DNA of 64,000 nucleotides from Hydrogenophaga sp. BPS33 (GTDB taxonomy: Bacteria; Pseudomonadota; Gammaproteobacteria; Burkholderiales; Burkholderiaceae_C). The notes under the pieces were generated by a model. That model was not told the origin of the DNA. It made no database searches and saw nothing but the letters and a program-made list of their open reading frames with translations. This document shows positions 1-8,847 of this stretch, one piece after another (the stretch's first letter is position 1; each line of letters opens with the position of its first letter). Location of the stretch: contig NZ_CP044549.1 in NCBI RefSeq assembly GCF_009859475.1, positions 1,612,001 to 1,676,000 of the forward strand, written 5' to 3'. Both the position numbers and the translations under genes were made by a program.

Positions 1-630
1 TCGCCCGTGGCTTCGTATGTGAATGCAGTGGTGTGCCATCCCAAGGTACCCGCCAACAACATGGCCGAGTTGATCCGCTATGCAAAGGCGAATCCGGGGG
101 AAATCCGCTTCGGTTCAGGCGGCGTTGGCACCACGGCTCACCTGGCCATGGAGACGGTCAAGCACGTATCTGGAGCGCCTATCCAGCACATTGCGTATCG
201 AGGTGCGGCACAAGCAGTCACAGACCTCATCGGTGGAACGATCTCCTGCATGATCGACGTGCTGGCCACCACTTTGCCCTACGTCCATAGCGGCAAGATC
301 AAGGCCCTCGCGGTCTCTGGCGCCAAAAGGAGTCCACACGCACCCGAAATTCCCACCATGGCGGAATCTGGCCTTCCTGGCTTCGAAGAAGCGTCGGGGC
401 AGTTGTGGATGGGGTTGGCGGCGCCCGCAGGCACACCCAAACCCATCATCGACAAGTTGAACGCGACGGTTCAACAGATCCTTCGGGAGGATCCAACCGT
501 GCGAAAAGCGCTCGAAGTCCAGGGGTTTGATCCCTTCCCTCTGTCGCCTGTTCAATTCTCACAGCACTTGCAGAAGGACTATGAGAGCTGGGGACGCATC
601 GTCAAGGCGACTGGAGCGAAGGCGGAATGA
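1..630 (+). CDS. Bug-family (TctC-like) periplasmic substrate-binding protein, 5'-truncated
   Basis: The reading frame is open from the first base, so the N-terminus and signal peptide lie left of the window; 209 residues are visible. The Bug fold is recognisable from the block FGSGGVGTTAHLAMETV, then the ligand-loop HIAYRGAAQAVTDLIGG, the D-VLATTLPYV segment, KALAVSGAKRSPHAPEIPTM and the C-terminal W-GLAAPAGTPKPIIDKLN. Bug proteins bind small carboxylates or related solutes in the periplasm and may feed a tripartite tricarboxylate transporter. No TctA or TctB membrane gene is visible. The next gene, a dehydrogenase, begins two bases after the stop, so the receptor is probably co-transcribed with the oxygenase genes. 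The ligand cannot be predicted. Confidence 0.9.
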   Translation, partial: SPVASYVNAVVCHPKVPANNMAELIRYAKANPGEIRFGSGGVGTTAHLAMETVKHVSGAPIQHIAYRGAAQAVTDLIGGTISCMIDVLATTLPYVHSGKIKALAVSGAKRSPHAPEIPTMAESGLPGFEEASGQLWMGLAAPAGTPKPIIDKLNATVQQILREDPTVRKALEVQGFDPFPLSPVQFSQHLQKDYESWGRIVKATGAKAE

Positions 631-631
631 C

Positions 632-1555
632 ATGGTAGACACCGAAGATCTCCGCGTCAAAAAAGCGGCACGGCCCGTCGGCTTTATCGGTTTGGGCGCG
701 ATGGGAAAACCCATGGCACTGTGCCTTCTGAAGGCGGACATTCCCGTCATCGTCTACGACCGGGACGCCGCTCGAGTCGATCAGCTTTGCACTGCCGGAG
801 CAGAAGCGGCCACCAGTTCAATGGAGCTTGCCAAAAGATGCGACCGCATGGTTTGCATCGTCGAGACCGCGGCGCAAGTCCGGGAAGTGATGTTTGGGGA
901 GAGGGGCATCAAAGCCGGGGCGTCGGAAGGCCACCAGGTGCTTGTCATGAGCACCATCGATCCCGATGCGCTTCGCAAGATGGCCGAGGAGAGCGCAGCC
1001 TCCGGCATCACCCTCAGGGACGCGCCTGTCAGCGGCAGCACCGAAGGGGCTATCAACGGGACGTTGACGTTTTTCGTCGGCGGTAGCGAGCAAGATGGCC
1101 AAGCGTTCGCCGACTGTTTTGCGGCCATGGGCACGCATGTGTTCTACATGGGTGCTCTGACCAAAGGCATCGAGATCAAGCTGTTGAACAACATGCTTGC
1201 GCAAGTGAACACGGTGGCGGTGGCCGAAGCACTGGCCATGGCAAGCAAGGCGGGAATGGACCTGAAAACCGTGATTGAAGCCGTGAAGGTCAGCACGGGA
1301 AACAGCGCCATTTTCGAGTTGCGCGCGCCGCGGATTCTTGCGCGCAACTTCGCACCGGGTGGCTCCAATGACATTTCATACAAGGACCAGGAGCTGCAAA
1401 CGGCCTTTGCCAAACGCCTGGGCGTGCCGGTTTTCTTGCCGAGCATCACCCAGCAGGTTTACCAGATCGCCCGAAGTATGAACCTCGGGAAGGAAGACGG
1501 TTCGTCCATCATCAAAGTGTACGAAGCGCTCAGCGGAATGGACCGTCAGGCTTAA
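632..1555 (+). CDS. NAD(P)-dependent beta-hydroxyacid dehydrogenase (3-hydroxyisobutyrate dehydrogenase family)
   Basis: A 307-residue protein. The N-terminal Rossmann domain begins with GFIGLGAMGKPMA (residues about 17-29). The substrate signature DAPVSGSTEGAINGTLTFF follows, and the presumed catalytic lysine lies in IKLLNNMLAQVN near residue 185. The helical C-terminal domain ends the protein. The family includes 3-hydroxyisobutyrate dehydrogenase, tartronate semialdehyde reductase and related enzymes oxidising beta-hydroxyacids. The ATG two bases after the upstream stop is chosen because the Rossmann motif follows at the usual distance; an in-frame upstream extension would overlap the receptor gene. 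Lying between a receptor and a Rieske oxygenase, it probably oxidises a pathway intermediate. Substrate unknown. Confidence 0.85.
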   Translation: MVDTEDLRVKKAARPVGFIGLGAMGKPMALCLLKADIPVIVYDRDAARVDQLCTAGAEAATSSMELAKRCDRMVCIVETAAQVREVMFGERGIKAGASEGHQVLVMSTIDPDALRKMAEESAASGITLRDAPVSGSTEGAINGTLTFFVGGSEQDGQAFADCFAAMGTHVFYMGALTKGIEIKLLNNMLAQVNTVAVAEALAMASKAGMDLKTVIEAVKVSTGNSAIFELRAPRILARNFAPGGSNDISYKDQELQTAFAKRLGVPVFLPSITQQVYQIARSMNLGKEDGSSIIKVYEALSGMDRQA

Positions 1556-1585
1556 GGCGTGACATCGATGTCTACAGGAGAAAAC

Positions 1586-2824
1586 ATGATTAGCAGTGAG
1601 CAAAACGTGTGGCCGGCGGGTGACGTTACCCGTGTCCCTTTTTGGATCTATACCGACGATGAGATCTACCGAAAAGAGCAGGAGTCCATCTATCTTGGCC
1701 CCGTCTGGAACTACCTTTGCCTTGAAGCGGAGATCCCCAAAAGCGGGGACTATTGCACCGCCTTCGTTGGCGACATGCCGGTGGTCGTGACGCGTGGGCC
1801 GGACGGGGGTGTCAATGCGTTCGAGAACCGCTGCTCGCACCGCGGTTCGTTGTTGGCGCTCAAACAGCGCGGAAATGCAAAGGACTTTGTCTGCGTGTAC
1901 CACGCGTGGAGACACGACATCAAGGGCAATCTTCTGAGCGTGGCGTTCAGCCGGGGCGTGAACGGCGAGGGCGGCATGCCGCCCGACTTCAATGTGTGCA
2001 ACCACGGTCCGCGCAAACTGCGGGTGACCACGCTGGGCGGACTGGTGTTCGGAACGCTGTCGGACGAAACACCACCGATCGAGGAATACCTGGGCGAACC
2101 CATTTTGGCGAGGTTGAATCGCGTTCTTCGCAACAAGCCCCTTCGCATATATGGCGGTTACACGCAGGTGTTGAAGCACAACTGGAAGCTGTACTTCGAG
2201 AACATCAAGGACAGTTACCACTCCAGCATCCTTCACACCTTTTTTGCTACCTTCAAAGTGTCGCGCCTGTCGCAGGGCGGGGGGCTGATCGTGTCCGATT
2301 CAGGTGCCCACCACTGCAGCTACTCGCTGGTGCACCAGGGAGGCGCGGACAAAGAATTCGACCAGGAGAAGCTCCGCAGCAACATGGAGCAGGAGTTCAA
2401 GTTGCAGGACAAGAGCCTGCTCGAAGTCGAGGACGAGTTCAATGACGACACGCGCGCGCAGGCCGTCACCATCTTTCCTGGCTTCGTGCTTCAGACCGTG
2501 CACAACACCATCGCGGTTCGGCACATCCAGCCCAAGGGGCCGAATGAGACACACCTCAAGTGGACCATGATTGGTTTTGAAGACGATAGCGAACGCCTCC
2601 AGGACATGCGGATGAAGCAGGCCAACCTGGCTGGACCGGCAGGATTTGTGTCCATGGAAGATGGCGCCATCGGGGGATTCGTTCGACGGGGAAGTGCAGC
2701 TGCAGACAAGGAGTCGACCGTCGTCTTGATGGGTGGAATGAGCACCAGCAGCTCGAATTCGCGCGCCACGGAAGGAGCCATCCGCGGGTTCTGGAAAGCT
2801 TACCGTTCCTATCTGGGAATCTGA
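1586..2824 (+). CDS. Rieske non-haem iron aromatic-ring-hydroxylating dioxygenase, alpha subunit
   Basis: A 412-residue oxygenase large subunit. The Rieske [2Fe-2S] ligands are plain: C83-S-H85 and C103-V-Y-H106. The mononuclear iron site follows in ENIKDSYHSSILHTFF (Asp209 bridging, His212, His217). The family hydroxylates aromatic rings or related substrates using electrons from a ferredoxin or reductase. The start is the ATG preceded by AGGAG five bases upstream; earlier GTG and ATG codons in frame lack such a site. The beta-subunit gene overlaps its stop by one base, so alpha and beta are translationally coupled. No reductase or ferredoxin gene is in the window. SDR genes downstream could act as dihydrodiol dehydrogenases. 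Confidence 0.92.
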   Translation: MISSEQNVWPAGDVTRVPFWIYTDDEIYRKEQESIYLGPVWNYLCLEAEIPKSGDYCTAFVGDMPVVVTRGPDGGVNAFENRCSHRGSLLALKQRGNAKDFVCVYHAWRHDIKGNLLSVAFSRGVNGEGGMPPDFNVCNHGPRKLRVTTLGGLVFGTLSDETPPIEEYLGEPILARLNRVLRNKPLRIYGGYTQVLKHNWKLYFENIKDSYHSSILHTFFATFKVSRLSQGGGLIVSDSGAHHCSYSLVHQGGADKEFDQEKLRSNMEQEFKLQDKSLLEVEDEFNDDTRAQAVTIFPGFVLQTVHNTIAVRHIQPKGPNETHLKWTMIGFEDDSERLQDMRMKQANLAGPAGFVSMEDGAIGGFVRRGSAAADKESTVVLMGGMSTSSSNSRATEGAIRGFWKAYRSYLGI

Positions 2825-3315
2825 TGATGAACGACACCACTACCGACCGAACTTCCCTCAGCGCAGCTCTGGCTGAATTAATGGAGGACTACGCCCGCGC
2901 GATTGACCGTGATGAGCTTGAGCGTTGGCCAGACTTCTTCGAAACCAAGTGCATCTACAAGGTGACCAACCGCGAAAACGTGGCGGCTGGTTACCCGATT
3001 GGCGTGATCTATGCGAATTCGCGCGCGATGCTGCAAGACCGCGTCATGTCCCTGCGCGACGCGAACATCTACGAGGACCAGTGCTACAGGCACTTGCTTG
3101 GGCGCCCGTTCATCACGCACACGGACGGCGACACCGTTCACGCAGAGACGAGCTTCCTTGTCATGCGGACCATGCAGGATGGCGTCACCTCCGTGTTTGC
3201 CACGGGGAGCTATCACGACGTGCTGAGCGTCACAACGGAGCGCATCCGTTTCGTCGAGCGTATTGTGGTGTGCGACAGCGCGCGCATCGACACGCTGATG
3301 GCGTTGCCACTTTGA
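2824..3315 (+). CDS. Aromatic-ring-hydroxylating dioxygenase beta subunit (NTF2-like fold)
   Basis: A 163-residue small subunit with the family layout: an N-terminal helix (ALAELMEDYARAIDRDELER), then WPDFFETKCIYKVTNREN and the later sheet with ETSFLVMRTMQDG and RIRFVERIVVCDSARIDT. Beta subunits have no metal site and stabilise the alpha3beta3 hexamer. ATG start overlaps the alpha-subunit stop (TGATG). It confirms that the upstream Rieske protein belongs to a two-component-type oxygenase rather than an alpha-only demethylase. Confidence 0.9.
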   Translation: MMNDTTTDRTSLSAALAELMEDYARAIDRDELERWPDFFETKCIYKVTNRENVAAGYPIGVIYANSRAMLQDRVMSLRDANIYEDQCYRHLLGRPFITHTDGDTVHAETSFLVMRTMQDGVTSVFATGSYHDVLSVTTERIRFVERIVVCDSARIDTLMALPL

Positions 3316-3326
3316 TCTCTGACGCT

Positions 3327-4151
3327 GTGAACGAACAAGCAAACCAAGCCAGCGCGCTACAGCAGCGATGGAGTGCCCCTCCACGCTTTAAGGACAAGAT
3401 CATCATCATCACGGCGGCTGCCGCAGGCATTGGTGCTGCCACGGCACGCCGTATGGCCAGCGAAGGGGGTCGGATCATCGGTGTGGACACGGATGCGACC
3501 TCTCTTGCCGCATTGATCGCTGAGTTGCCTGGCAAAGCCGGTCGGCATGCGCCCATGGTGGTGAACTGCCTTGACGAAGCTGCCGTCATGCAATGCGTGC
3601 GCCAGACTGTGGAGTTTTCTGGCGGACGCATTGATGTTCTTGTGAACGGCGTTGGCGGATCGACCCTCAAGGCTTTGCCAGCAGGGGGAACCGACCGGAT
3701 GGCGCTGGAAGACTGGAACGCTTTGTTGAATTTCAACCTCACGCCAACCTTCCTTTTCTGCAAGCACGTGATGCCCGTCATGATGGCGCAACGCGCGGGG
3801 AAGATCGTGAATCTTTCCTCGATCGCCGGTCGTGGTGAGGACGCGAGCGTCGGCAATGCGGCCTACAGCACGGCCAAGGCTGGCGTCAGCGTCTTCACCA
3901 AGCGCCTGTCCCGCGAGATGGCGGCGTATGGCGTAAATTGCAATGCCGTTGCGCCGGGCGCCACGCAGACGCCGCGCATCTTGCGGTACTACGATTCGCA
4001 AACGCCAGAGGTTCGCGCGCAGGCCATGGAGAAGACGCCGCTGGGTCGTATGGCAACGGCCGAAGATCAGGCCAATGCCATTGCTTTTCTTGCTTCGAAC
4101 GACGCCGACTTCATTACTGGCGTGGTCCTTGATGTGACGGGTGGACATTGA
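3327..4151 (+). CDS. SDR-family NAD(P)-dependent dehydrogenase
   Basis: About 274 residues from the likely GTG start. A TTG 15 bases upstream, overlapping the beta-subunit stop, is an alternative; neither has a clear ribosome site. The cofactor loop is TAAAAGIGAATARRM, the NNAG-equivalent is NGVGG, the catalytic Ser lies in NLSSIAGRGEDA, and the active pair is YSTAK. The PG motif and a C-terminal SNDADFITGVVLDVTGG complete a classical SDR. Next to a dioxygenase it may oxidise a cis-dihydrodiol to a catechol, but classical SDRs of this length have many substrates, so the role is inferred from position only. Confidence 0.85.
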   Translation: MNEQANQASALQQRWSAPPRFKDKIIIITAAAAGIGAATARRMASEGGRIIGVDTDATSLAALIAELPGKAGRHAPMVVNCLDEAAVMQCVRQTVEFSGGRIDVLVNGVGGSTLKALPAGGTDRMALEDWNALLNFNLTPTFLFCKHVMPVMMAQRAGKIVNLSSIAGRGEDASVGNAAYSTAKAGVSVFTKRLSREMAAYGVNCNAVAPGATQTPRILRYYDSQTPEVRAQAMEKTPLGRMATAEDQANAIAFLASNDADFITGVVLDVTGGH

Positions 4152-4253
4152 GGGGCGCATTGTTGGCAATTTCTGAGGTGCTGACACGGCGGTCTAAAAG
4201 ATCAAACGAATGAATCATTTATCTCCCCCCACACAAGCTTCTCTGGAGAGCAC

Positions 4254-5048
4254 ATGGATCTTGGCCTGACAGGAAAGACCGTGGTGATCACGGGCGGCAG
4301 CGCTGGTGTTGGCCTTGCGTGCGCCGAATTGATGGCGTCCGAAGGATGCCACGTCGCCATCGTGGCGCGGGATGGCACACGTCTCCGGGAAGCGGCAACG
4401 TTGCTCACCGCCCGCACGGGCCATGAGGTGCAGGCCATCGAAGCAGATCTCTCTTCTTTGGCTGGTGTGGAACAGATGATGGCGAGTGCCGAGCGATTGC
4501 TTGGTCGCATCGACGTCCTCGTGAACAACGCAGGCGCGATCAGAGGCGGGGACTTCCTGAGCACACCCGACGCCCAGTGGACGGAGGACTGGAATCTGAA
4601 GTTGTTTGGGTATGTGCGAACGGCGAGGGCCGTTCTTCCGTTGATGAAGCGGCAAGGTGGCGGCTGCATCATCAATGTGATTGGCGCGGCGGCGCGCCAG
4701 GTCAGCCCGACCTATCTTGCGGGCGGCGCTGCGAATGCCGCGTTGGTCAACTTCACCAAGGGATTGTCCGATGTAGGTGCACCGGATCAGGTCCGGGTTA
4801 AGGCCGTCTCGCCGGGGGCGGTGCGCACCGAGCGCTGGGACCGCATCACTGCGGCGGACGCGAAGGCAGAGGGCCGATCGGTTGAGGAAGTGCGTGCGGA
4901 GCGGCTTGCCACATACCCGCTTGGGCGCATCGTCACACCGGAGGACGTAGCCAATGTGGTCTGCTTTCTGGCTTCCCCTCGTGCAGACATGCTGAACGGC
5001 TTGACCGTCACCGTCGATGGTGGCTGGAGTCGAGGCGTCTATCCTTGA
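4254..5048 (+). CDS. SDR-family oxidoreductase with an atypical active site
   Basis: A 264-residue SDR with a normal cofactor loop (TGGSAGVGLACAELM), LVNNAGAI and a standard C-terminal VDGGW. The catalytic region reads NVIGAAARQVSPTYLAGGAA. The Tyr is present, but the position four residues later, normally Lys in YxxxK, is Gly, and the usual upstream Ser is not obvious (Ala-Ala-Ala). It may be a divergent SDR subfamily or have altered chemistry. Start ATG is preceded by CTGGAGAG. It is separated from the previous SDR by about 100 bases and followed within a few bases by the IclR gene. Confidence 0.8.
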   Translation: MDLGLTGKTVVITGGSAGVGLACAELMASEGCHVAIVARDGTRLREAATLLTARTGHEVQAIEADLSSLAGVEQMMASAERLLGRIDVLVNNAGAIRGGDFLSTPDAQWTEDWNLKLFGYVRTARAVLPLMKRQGGGCIINVIGAAARQVSPTYLAGGAANAALVNFTKGLSDVGAPDQVRVKAVSPGAVRTERWDRITAADAKAEGRSVEEVRAERLATYPLGRIVTPEDVANVVCFLASPRADMLNGLTVTVDGGWSRGVYP

Positions 5049-5050
5049 AG

Positions 5051-5857
5051 ATGCCAAAGGCACTTGTCAAAGCGGATTCGAACGCGACCACTGTCGCCGC
5101 AAGTCGCGTGCACCCGTCTGGACACCGCGAGGTCCCTGCCGTGCGCCGTGCTTGCGCCGTCATGTGGTTGCTGGCGCGCCATCCGGACGGTATTACCTTG
5201 TCGAGCGTCGCCCGAGAACTGGACATTCTTCCGAGCACCTGCCTGCATATTTTGCGCGAACTTGGGGTCGGCCGACTGGTCGCCTACGATGCGATCGCCA
5301 AGGTGTACCGACTGGGGAGCGGCGTGCTTTCATTGAGCAGCAGGTTGACGCAGCAGAACCCGTTCGTCCAGGTGGCGCAGCCGCATCTCAACCGGTTGTC
5401 GCGCGAATTCGAAGTGGCCGCGTCGGCGCAGGAACTCGATGGTGACAGCGACATGTTGGTGGTCGCAGCCGCTGCGGTGCAGAGCGGGAGGCCTTCGCCT
5501 GGCGGAAGGACGCCGCTCCTCATAGGTGCCTCCGGCCGCGTGATGGCTGCTTACGGGGCCTTGGGCGAAACGGAACTTCGCCGCCGCTTCGCCCGACTCG
5601 GTTGGCAGGATCCGCCGGAACTCGAACAATGGCTGAGAGACGTCCGCGACGTTCCGGTCGCCGGTCATGCTGTCGATGATGGCAACTTTCGCAAAGGCAT
5701 CACGGCCATTGCTGCGCCTGTGTTTCACGCCGACGGCAGCGTCACTCGCACGATCAGTGTCACCGCCGTGAGCGCCCAGCTCGCATCGCGTCAACGCAAA
5801 CAACTCGCCGAAGCGGCCAAAGTCGCGGCTGCGCAAATCACGAACGCGCTCCGTTGA
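5051..5857 (+). CDS. IclR-family transcriptional regulator (copy 1)
   Basis: A 268-residue regulator. The N-terminal winged helix-turn-helix spans VRRACAVMWLLARHPDG through LSSVARELDILPSTCLHILR, followed by LGVGRLVAYDAIAKVYRLG. The C-terminal IclR effector domain ends with FRKGITAIAAPVFHADGSV and ISVTAVSAQL. IclR proteins bind operator palindromes and respond to small aromatic or organic acids. It is strongly similar along its whole length to the IclR gene at 8848, and the two bracket an ECH, CoA-transferase, ECH set. The ATG two bases after the SDR stop is used; an upstream in-frame TTG would overlap that gene. Confidence 0.9.
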   Translation: MPKALVKADSNATTVAASRVHPSGHREVPAVRRACAVMWLLARHPDGITLSSVARELDILPSTCLHILRELGVGRLVAYDAIAKVYRLGSGVLSLSSRLTQQNPFVQVAQPHLNRLSREFEVAASAQELDGDSDMLVVAAAAVQSGRPSPGGRTPLLIGASGRVMAAYGALGETELRRRFARLGWQDPPELEQWLRDVRDVPVAGHAVDDGNFRKGITAIAAPVFHADGSVTRTISVTAVSAQLASRQRKQLAEAAKVAAAQITNALR

Positions 5858-5873
5858 ACCGGGTACAAAAAAT

Positions 5874-6623
5874 ATGCAACACCAGAATCTTCTGATTGAC
5901 GATGCCGATGGCGTGAGGACGTTGACCATTCACCGTCCAGAGCGACGCAATGCCATGGATTCCACGCTGGCCGCGGCCTTGCTCAATGCGCTGCGGGAAG
6001 CTGACATGGCGCCAATCGTGGGCGCGGTACTGCTGACCGCCACCGGTTCGGTGTTCTGTGCCGGGGCAGACCTTGGCGAGTTCAAGGGAGAGAGGGCCGA
6101 CCCCGATGCGGAATCACGCCGCAGCGACCTGTTTCTCGAACTGCAGCTTGCCTTTGAGCAGATCCGAGTGCCGGTGGTCTGTGCGCTGACGGGTGCTGCA
6201 ATTGGAGCGGGTGCGTCGATCGCCATAGCCGCTGACCTGACGGTAATGGGCGAGGGCGCGCGGCTGGCTTACCCAGAGATCGTTCACGGCATGGTGCCCA
6301 GCTTGGTGATAGGCCATTTGCAAAAGCGCATAGGGCGCAAGCAGGCGTTCGACCTGTTGGCGACAGGCGATCCGGTGTACGCGCCACAAGCGTTGGCACT
6401 GGGTCTGGCCAGCCGAGTGCTGCCGGATGCCGATGTTCTGGAGGGCGCCAGGACACTGGCGCGCAGCCTCGCCAGTCGGGATCGGCGCACCATGCGGGAG
6501 ACCAAGGAGCTCTTTGTCACCACCCTCCCGCTGTCGCTGCCGGATGCGCTGCGCGCAGGACGCGAGGCGGGGCGCATGCGCCAGGCGAGAGCCGCACAAG
6601 CGGCGCTGCAAGCACAAACCTGA
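5874..6623 (+). CDS. Enoyl-CoA hydratase/isomerase (crotonase) family protein
   Basis: A 249-residue crotonase. The first oxyanion-hole segment is SVFCAGADLGEFKGE and the second GAAIGAGASIAIAADL. LTIHRPERRNAMD at the N-terminus is the usual CoA-pocket strand. The region normally holding the hydratase Glu pair reads YPEIVHGMVPSL, so hydratase, isomerase or hydrolase activity cannot be separated. It starts 16 bases after the IclR gene and is followed by a CoA-transferase, which suggests a thioesterified intermediate. Confidence 0.88.
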   Translation: MQHQNLLIDDADGVRTLTIHRPERRNAMDSTLAAALLNALREADMAPIVGAVLLTATGSVFCAGADLGEFKGERADPDAESRRSDLFLELQLAFEQIRVPVVCALTGAAIGAGASIAIAADLTVMGEGARLAYPEIVHGMVPSLVIGHLQKRIGRKQAFDLLATGDPVYAPQALALGLASRVLPDADVLEGARTLARSLASRDRRTMRETKELFVTTLPLSLPDALRAGREAGRMRQARAAQAALQAQT

Positions 6624-6666
6624 TGCGTCGCAAGACCGTCGATTTCTACCAACAGGAGACTGAACA

Positions 6667-7869
6667 ATGAAACCTCTCGCCGGTGTGCGGGTTATTGAAG
6701 TGGGCGCCGTGGTGCTCGCACCATACGCAGCAAGCCTGCTCGCCGACATGGGCGCGACCGTTGTCAAGATCGAGCCGTTGGAAGGCGATAGCACGCGCAG
6801 TCTGGGACATGCCGAGCATCCTGGCATGGCCTCTCTGTTTCTGAACTGCAACCGTGGCAAGCAAAGTGTTGCCATGGACCTTCGACAGCCTGAGGCGCTG
6901 GCTGCACTTCGCAAGCTGGTGGCGCAGAGCGATGTGTTCCTGCACAACATGCGCGCTGATTCCGCCGAACGACTGGGCATCGGCTACGAGGCGCTGCGAG
7001 AGCTCAATCCGAAGATGGTTTACTGCGCCTCATATGGTTACGGCGCCGCGGGCCGTGGCGCGAGACGGCCTGCTTACGACGACATCATCCAGGCTGGGTG
7101 CGGCATCGCGTCGATCAAGGGCCGAGTCGACGGCCAACCTGCCTACGCGCCCACCATCATTGCCGACAAGACCACCGCGTTGTTCGTGGTCATTGGCATC
7201 ATGGGTGCCTTGATGGAGCGAGTGCGTACCGGCGAAGGGCGGCAGCTTGAAGTGCCCATGCTGGAGACGATGACCCACTTCATGAGTGTCGAGCATCTCA
7301 ACGGGCTGACTTGGGAGGAGCCGCGCGCTCCATCCGGTTACCTGCGCCTGCTCAATGCCTTCCGCCGTCCTCACCGGACGCTCGATGGCTACCTGGCGGT
7401 GATGCCGCACAGCGAGAGTCAATGGAAGAAATTCTTCACGGCCGTCGGCCGGGCCGACGTGCTCAGCGACCCGCGCTTTGCAACCGCCAGCGACCGGTCA
7501 CAAAACATCGAGGCGATGTACATCATCGTCAGTGAAGTGCTGCCAACCCGTACTTCCGCGGAATGGGTTGAGCTTTTTACAGAGCACGATGTGCCGTACG
7601 GACCTGTGAATTCGCTGGAAGATCTGACGAAGGATCCGCACTTGGCCGACGTCGGCTTCTGGCACCAGGTGGAGCATCCGACCGAGGGAACGCTGCGTGT
7701 CCCCTCGTTCCCCGTGCGCGACGGTGGACCGCGTGGTGACGCAACCCCATCGGCTATCGCGCCCGGGCTCGGTCAGCACACCAGAGAGGTGCTGCGCTCG
7801 GTTGGCTACAGCGAAAGCGAGATTGACACGCTCATCACCAGCAAGGCGGTCAGAGCGGCGACGGCTTGA
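6667..7869 (+). CDS. Family III CoA-transferase (CaiB/BaiF type)
   Basis: A 400-residue enzyme transferring CoA between carboxylic acids, probably activating the pathway substrate. The N-terminus reads PLAGVRVIEVGAVVLAPYAA, followed by LADMGATVVKIEPLEGD, the family nucleotide-binding region. The catalytic Asp is expected in PAYDDIIQAGCG, residue 138. The C-terminal part has GPVNSLEDLTKDPHL and the closing LGQHTREVL. AACAGGAG lies upstream of the ATG. Flanked by two crotonase-family genes on the same strand, it probably forms an operon with them. Confidence 0.9.
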   Translation: MKPLAGVRVIEVGAVVLAPYAASLLADMGATVVKIEPLEGDSTRSLGHAEHPGMASLFLNCNRGKQSVAMDLRQPEALAALRKLVAQSDVFLHNMRADSAERLGIGYEALRELNPKMVYCASYGYGAAGRGARRPAYDDIIQAGCGIASIKGRVDGQPAYAPTIIADKTTALFVVIGIMGALMERVRTGEGRQLEVPMLETMTHFMSVEHLNGLTWEEPRAPSGYLRLLNAFRRPHRTLDGYLAVMPHSESQWKKFFTAVGRADVLSDPRFATASDRSQNIEAMYIIVSEVLPTRTSAEWVELFTEHDVPYGPVNSLEDLTKDPHLADVGFWHQVEHPTEGTLRVPSFPVRDGGPRGDATPSAIAPGLGQHTREVLRSVGYSESEIDTLITSKAVRAATA

Positions 7870-7904
7870 TGCTGTCGGCGCTCAAACTACCAAGGACCAT
7901 CAGC

Positions 7905-8756
7905 ATGTCGGACCAATTCGAAACAATCACCTACACCGTTGAACGTGGGCGCGCCCGCATTGCGCTGAACCGGCCCGAGAAGCGCAACGCCATCAGCGTC
8001 CAGATGCAGCAAGAGCTGGAGTCGGCACTGTGGTTCGCGGACGACGACACACGTGTGCATTGCGTCGTACTCAGCGGCAACGGCCCGGAATTTTGCTCCG
8101 GCTACGACTTGGGGCAATACGAGGGGCCAGCCGCATCGGGTACGCAGAACCGTCGAGGGCGAAAATCCATCGATGACGACGCATGGCGGCTCGAAGCGGC
8201 CCAGCGTTGCAGGATGGCCCTTTTTGACATGCACAAGCCGGTGATTGCGCAGGTGCATGGCCGCTGCCTCGCGGGTGGCACCGACCTTGCCCTTTTATGC
8301 GATCTGGTGATCTGCAGCGACGAGTCGCGCTTTGGGTTTCCGCCTGCACGTGCACAAGGGTCGCTCCCGAGCCACATGTGGCTCTACCATTTGGGTCCGC
8401 AGTGGGCCAAGCGCCTTCTGCTGACTGGCGACTCTCTGGGTGGCAAAGACGCCGCAGCGCTTGGACTGGCACTGAAGTCGGTACCGCAAGAACGGCTTTC
8501 CGAGGAAGTCGATGCCCTGGCAGACCGTCTGGAGCTGGTGGACGTCGACCTGCTGTCGTGCAACAAGCGCATTGTCAACATGGGCCTGGAGTTGATGGGC
8601 GCACGAACTCTGCAGCGCATGGCTGCCGAGATGGACGCGCGTGGCCACTTGGCGAAGAGCCGCGAGGAGTTCAGAAGCAATGTTCAGCAATATGGGTTGA
8701 AGGAAGCGCTTCGATTGCGTGACGGCCCGTTCGGCGACGATTTGATTCAGCGATAA
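7905..8756 (+). CDS. Enoyl-CoA hydratase/isomerase family protein
   Basis: A 283-residue crotonase-fold protein, slightly longer than typical. IALNRPEKRNAISVQMQ, GNGPEFCSGYDLGQYEG (oxyanion hole 1) and QVHGRCLAGGTDLALLCDL (oxyanion hole 2) are clear. An insert of about 25 residues with charged sequence follows the first oxyanion segment. AAGGA eight bases before the ATG picks this start over TTG and ATG codons 36-39 bases earlier that overlap the CoA-transferase. Exact reaction unknown. Confidence 0.86.
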   Translation: MSDQFETITYTVERGRARIALNRPEKRNAISVQMQQELESALWFADDDTRVHCVVLSGNGPEFCSGYDLGQYEGPAASGTQNRRGRKSIDDDAWRLEAAQRCRMALFDMHKPVIAQVHGRCLAGGTDLALLCDLVICSDESRFGFPPARAQGSLPSHMWLYHLGPQWAKRLLLTGDSLGGKDAAALGLALKSVPQERLSEEVDALADRLELVDVDLLSCNKRIVNMGLELMGARTLQRMAAEMDARGHLAKSREEFRSNVQQYGLKEALRLRDGPFGDDLIQR

Positions 8757-8847
8757 ACGTGGGGTATGAAAGCCAGGGTCGCTCAACTACCGTTTCGTAC
8801 TTTTGTCTACACGCAACCATTTTGCTAATGTAGGTAAACTCGCAAGA

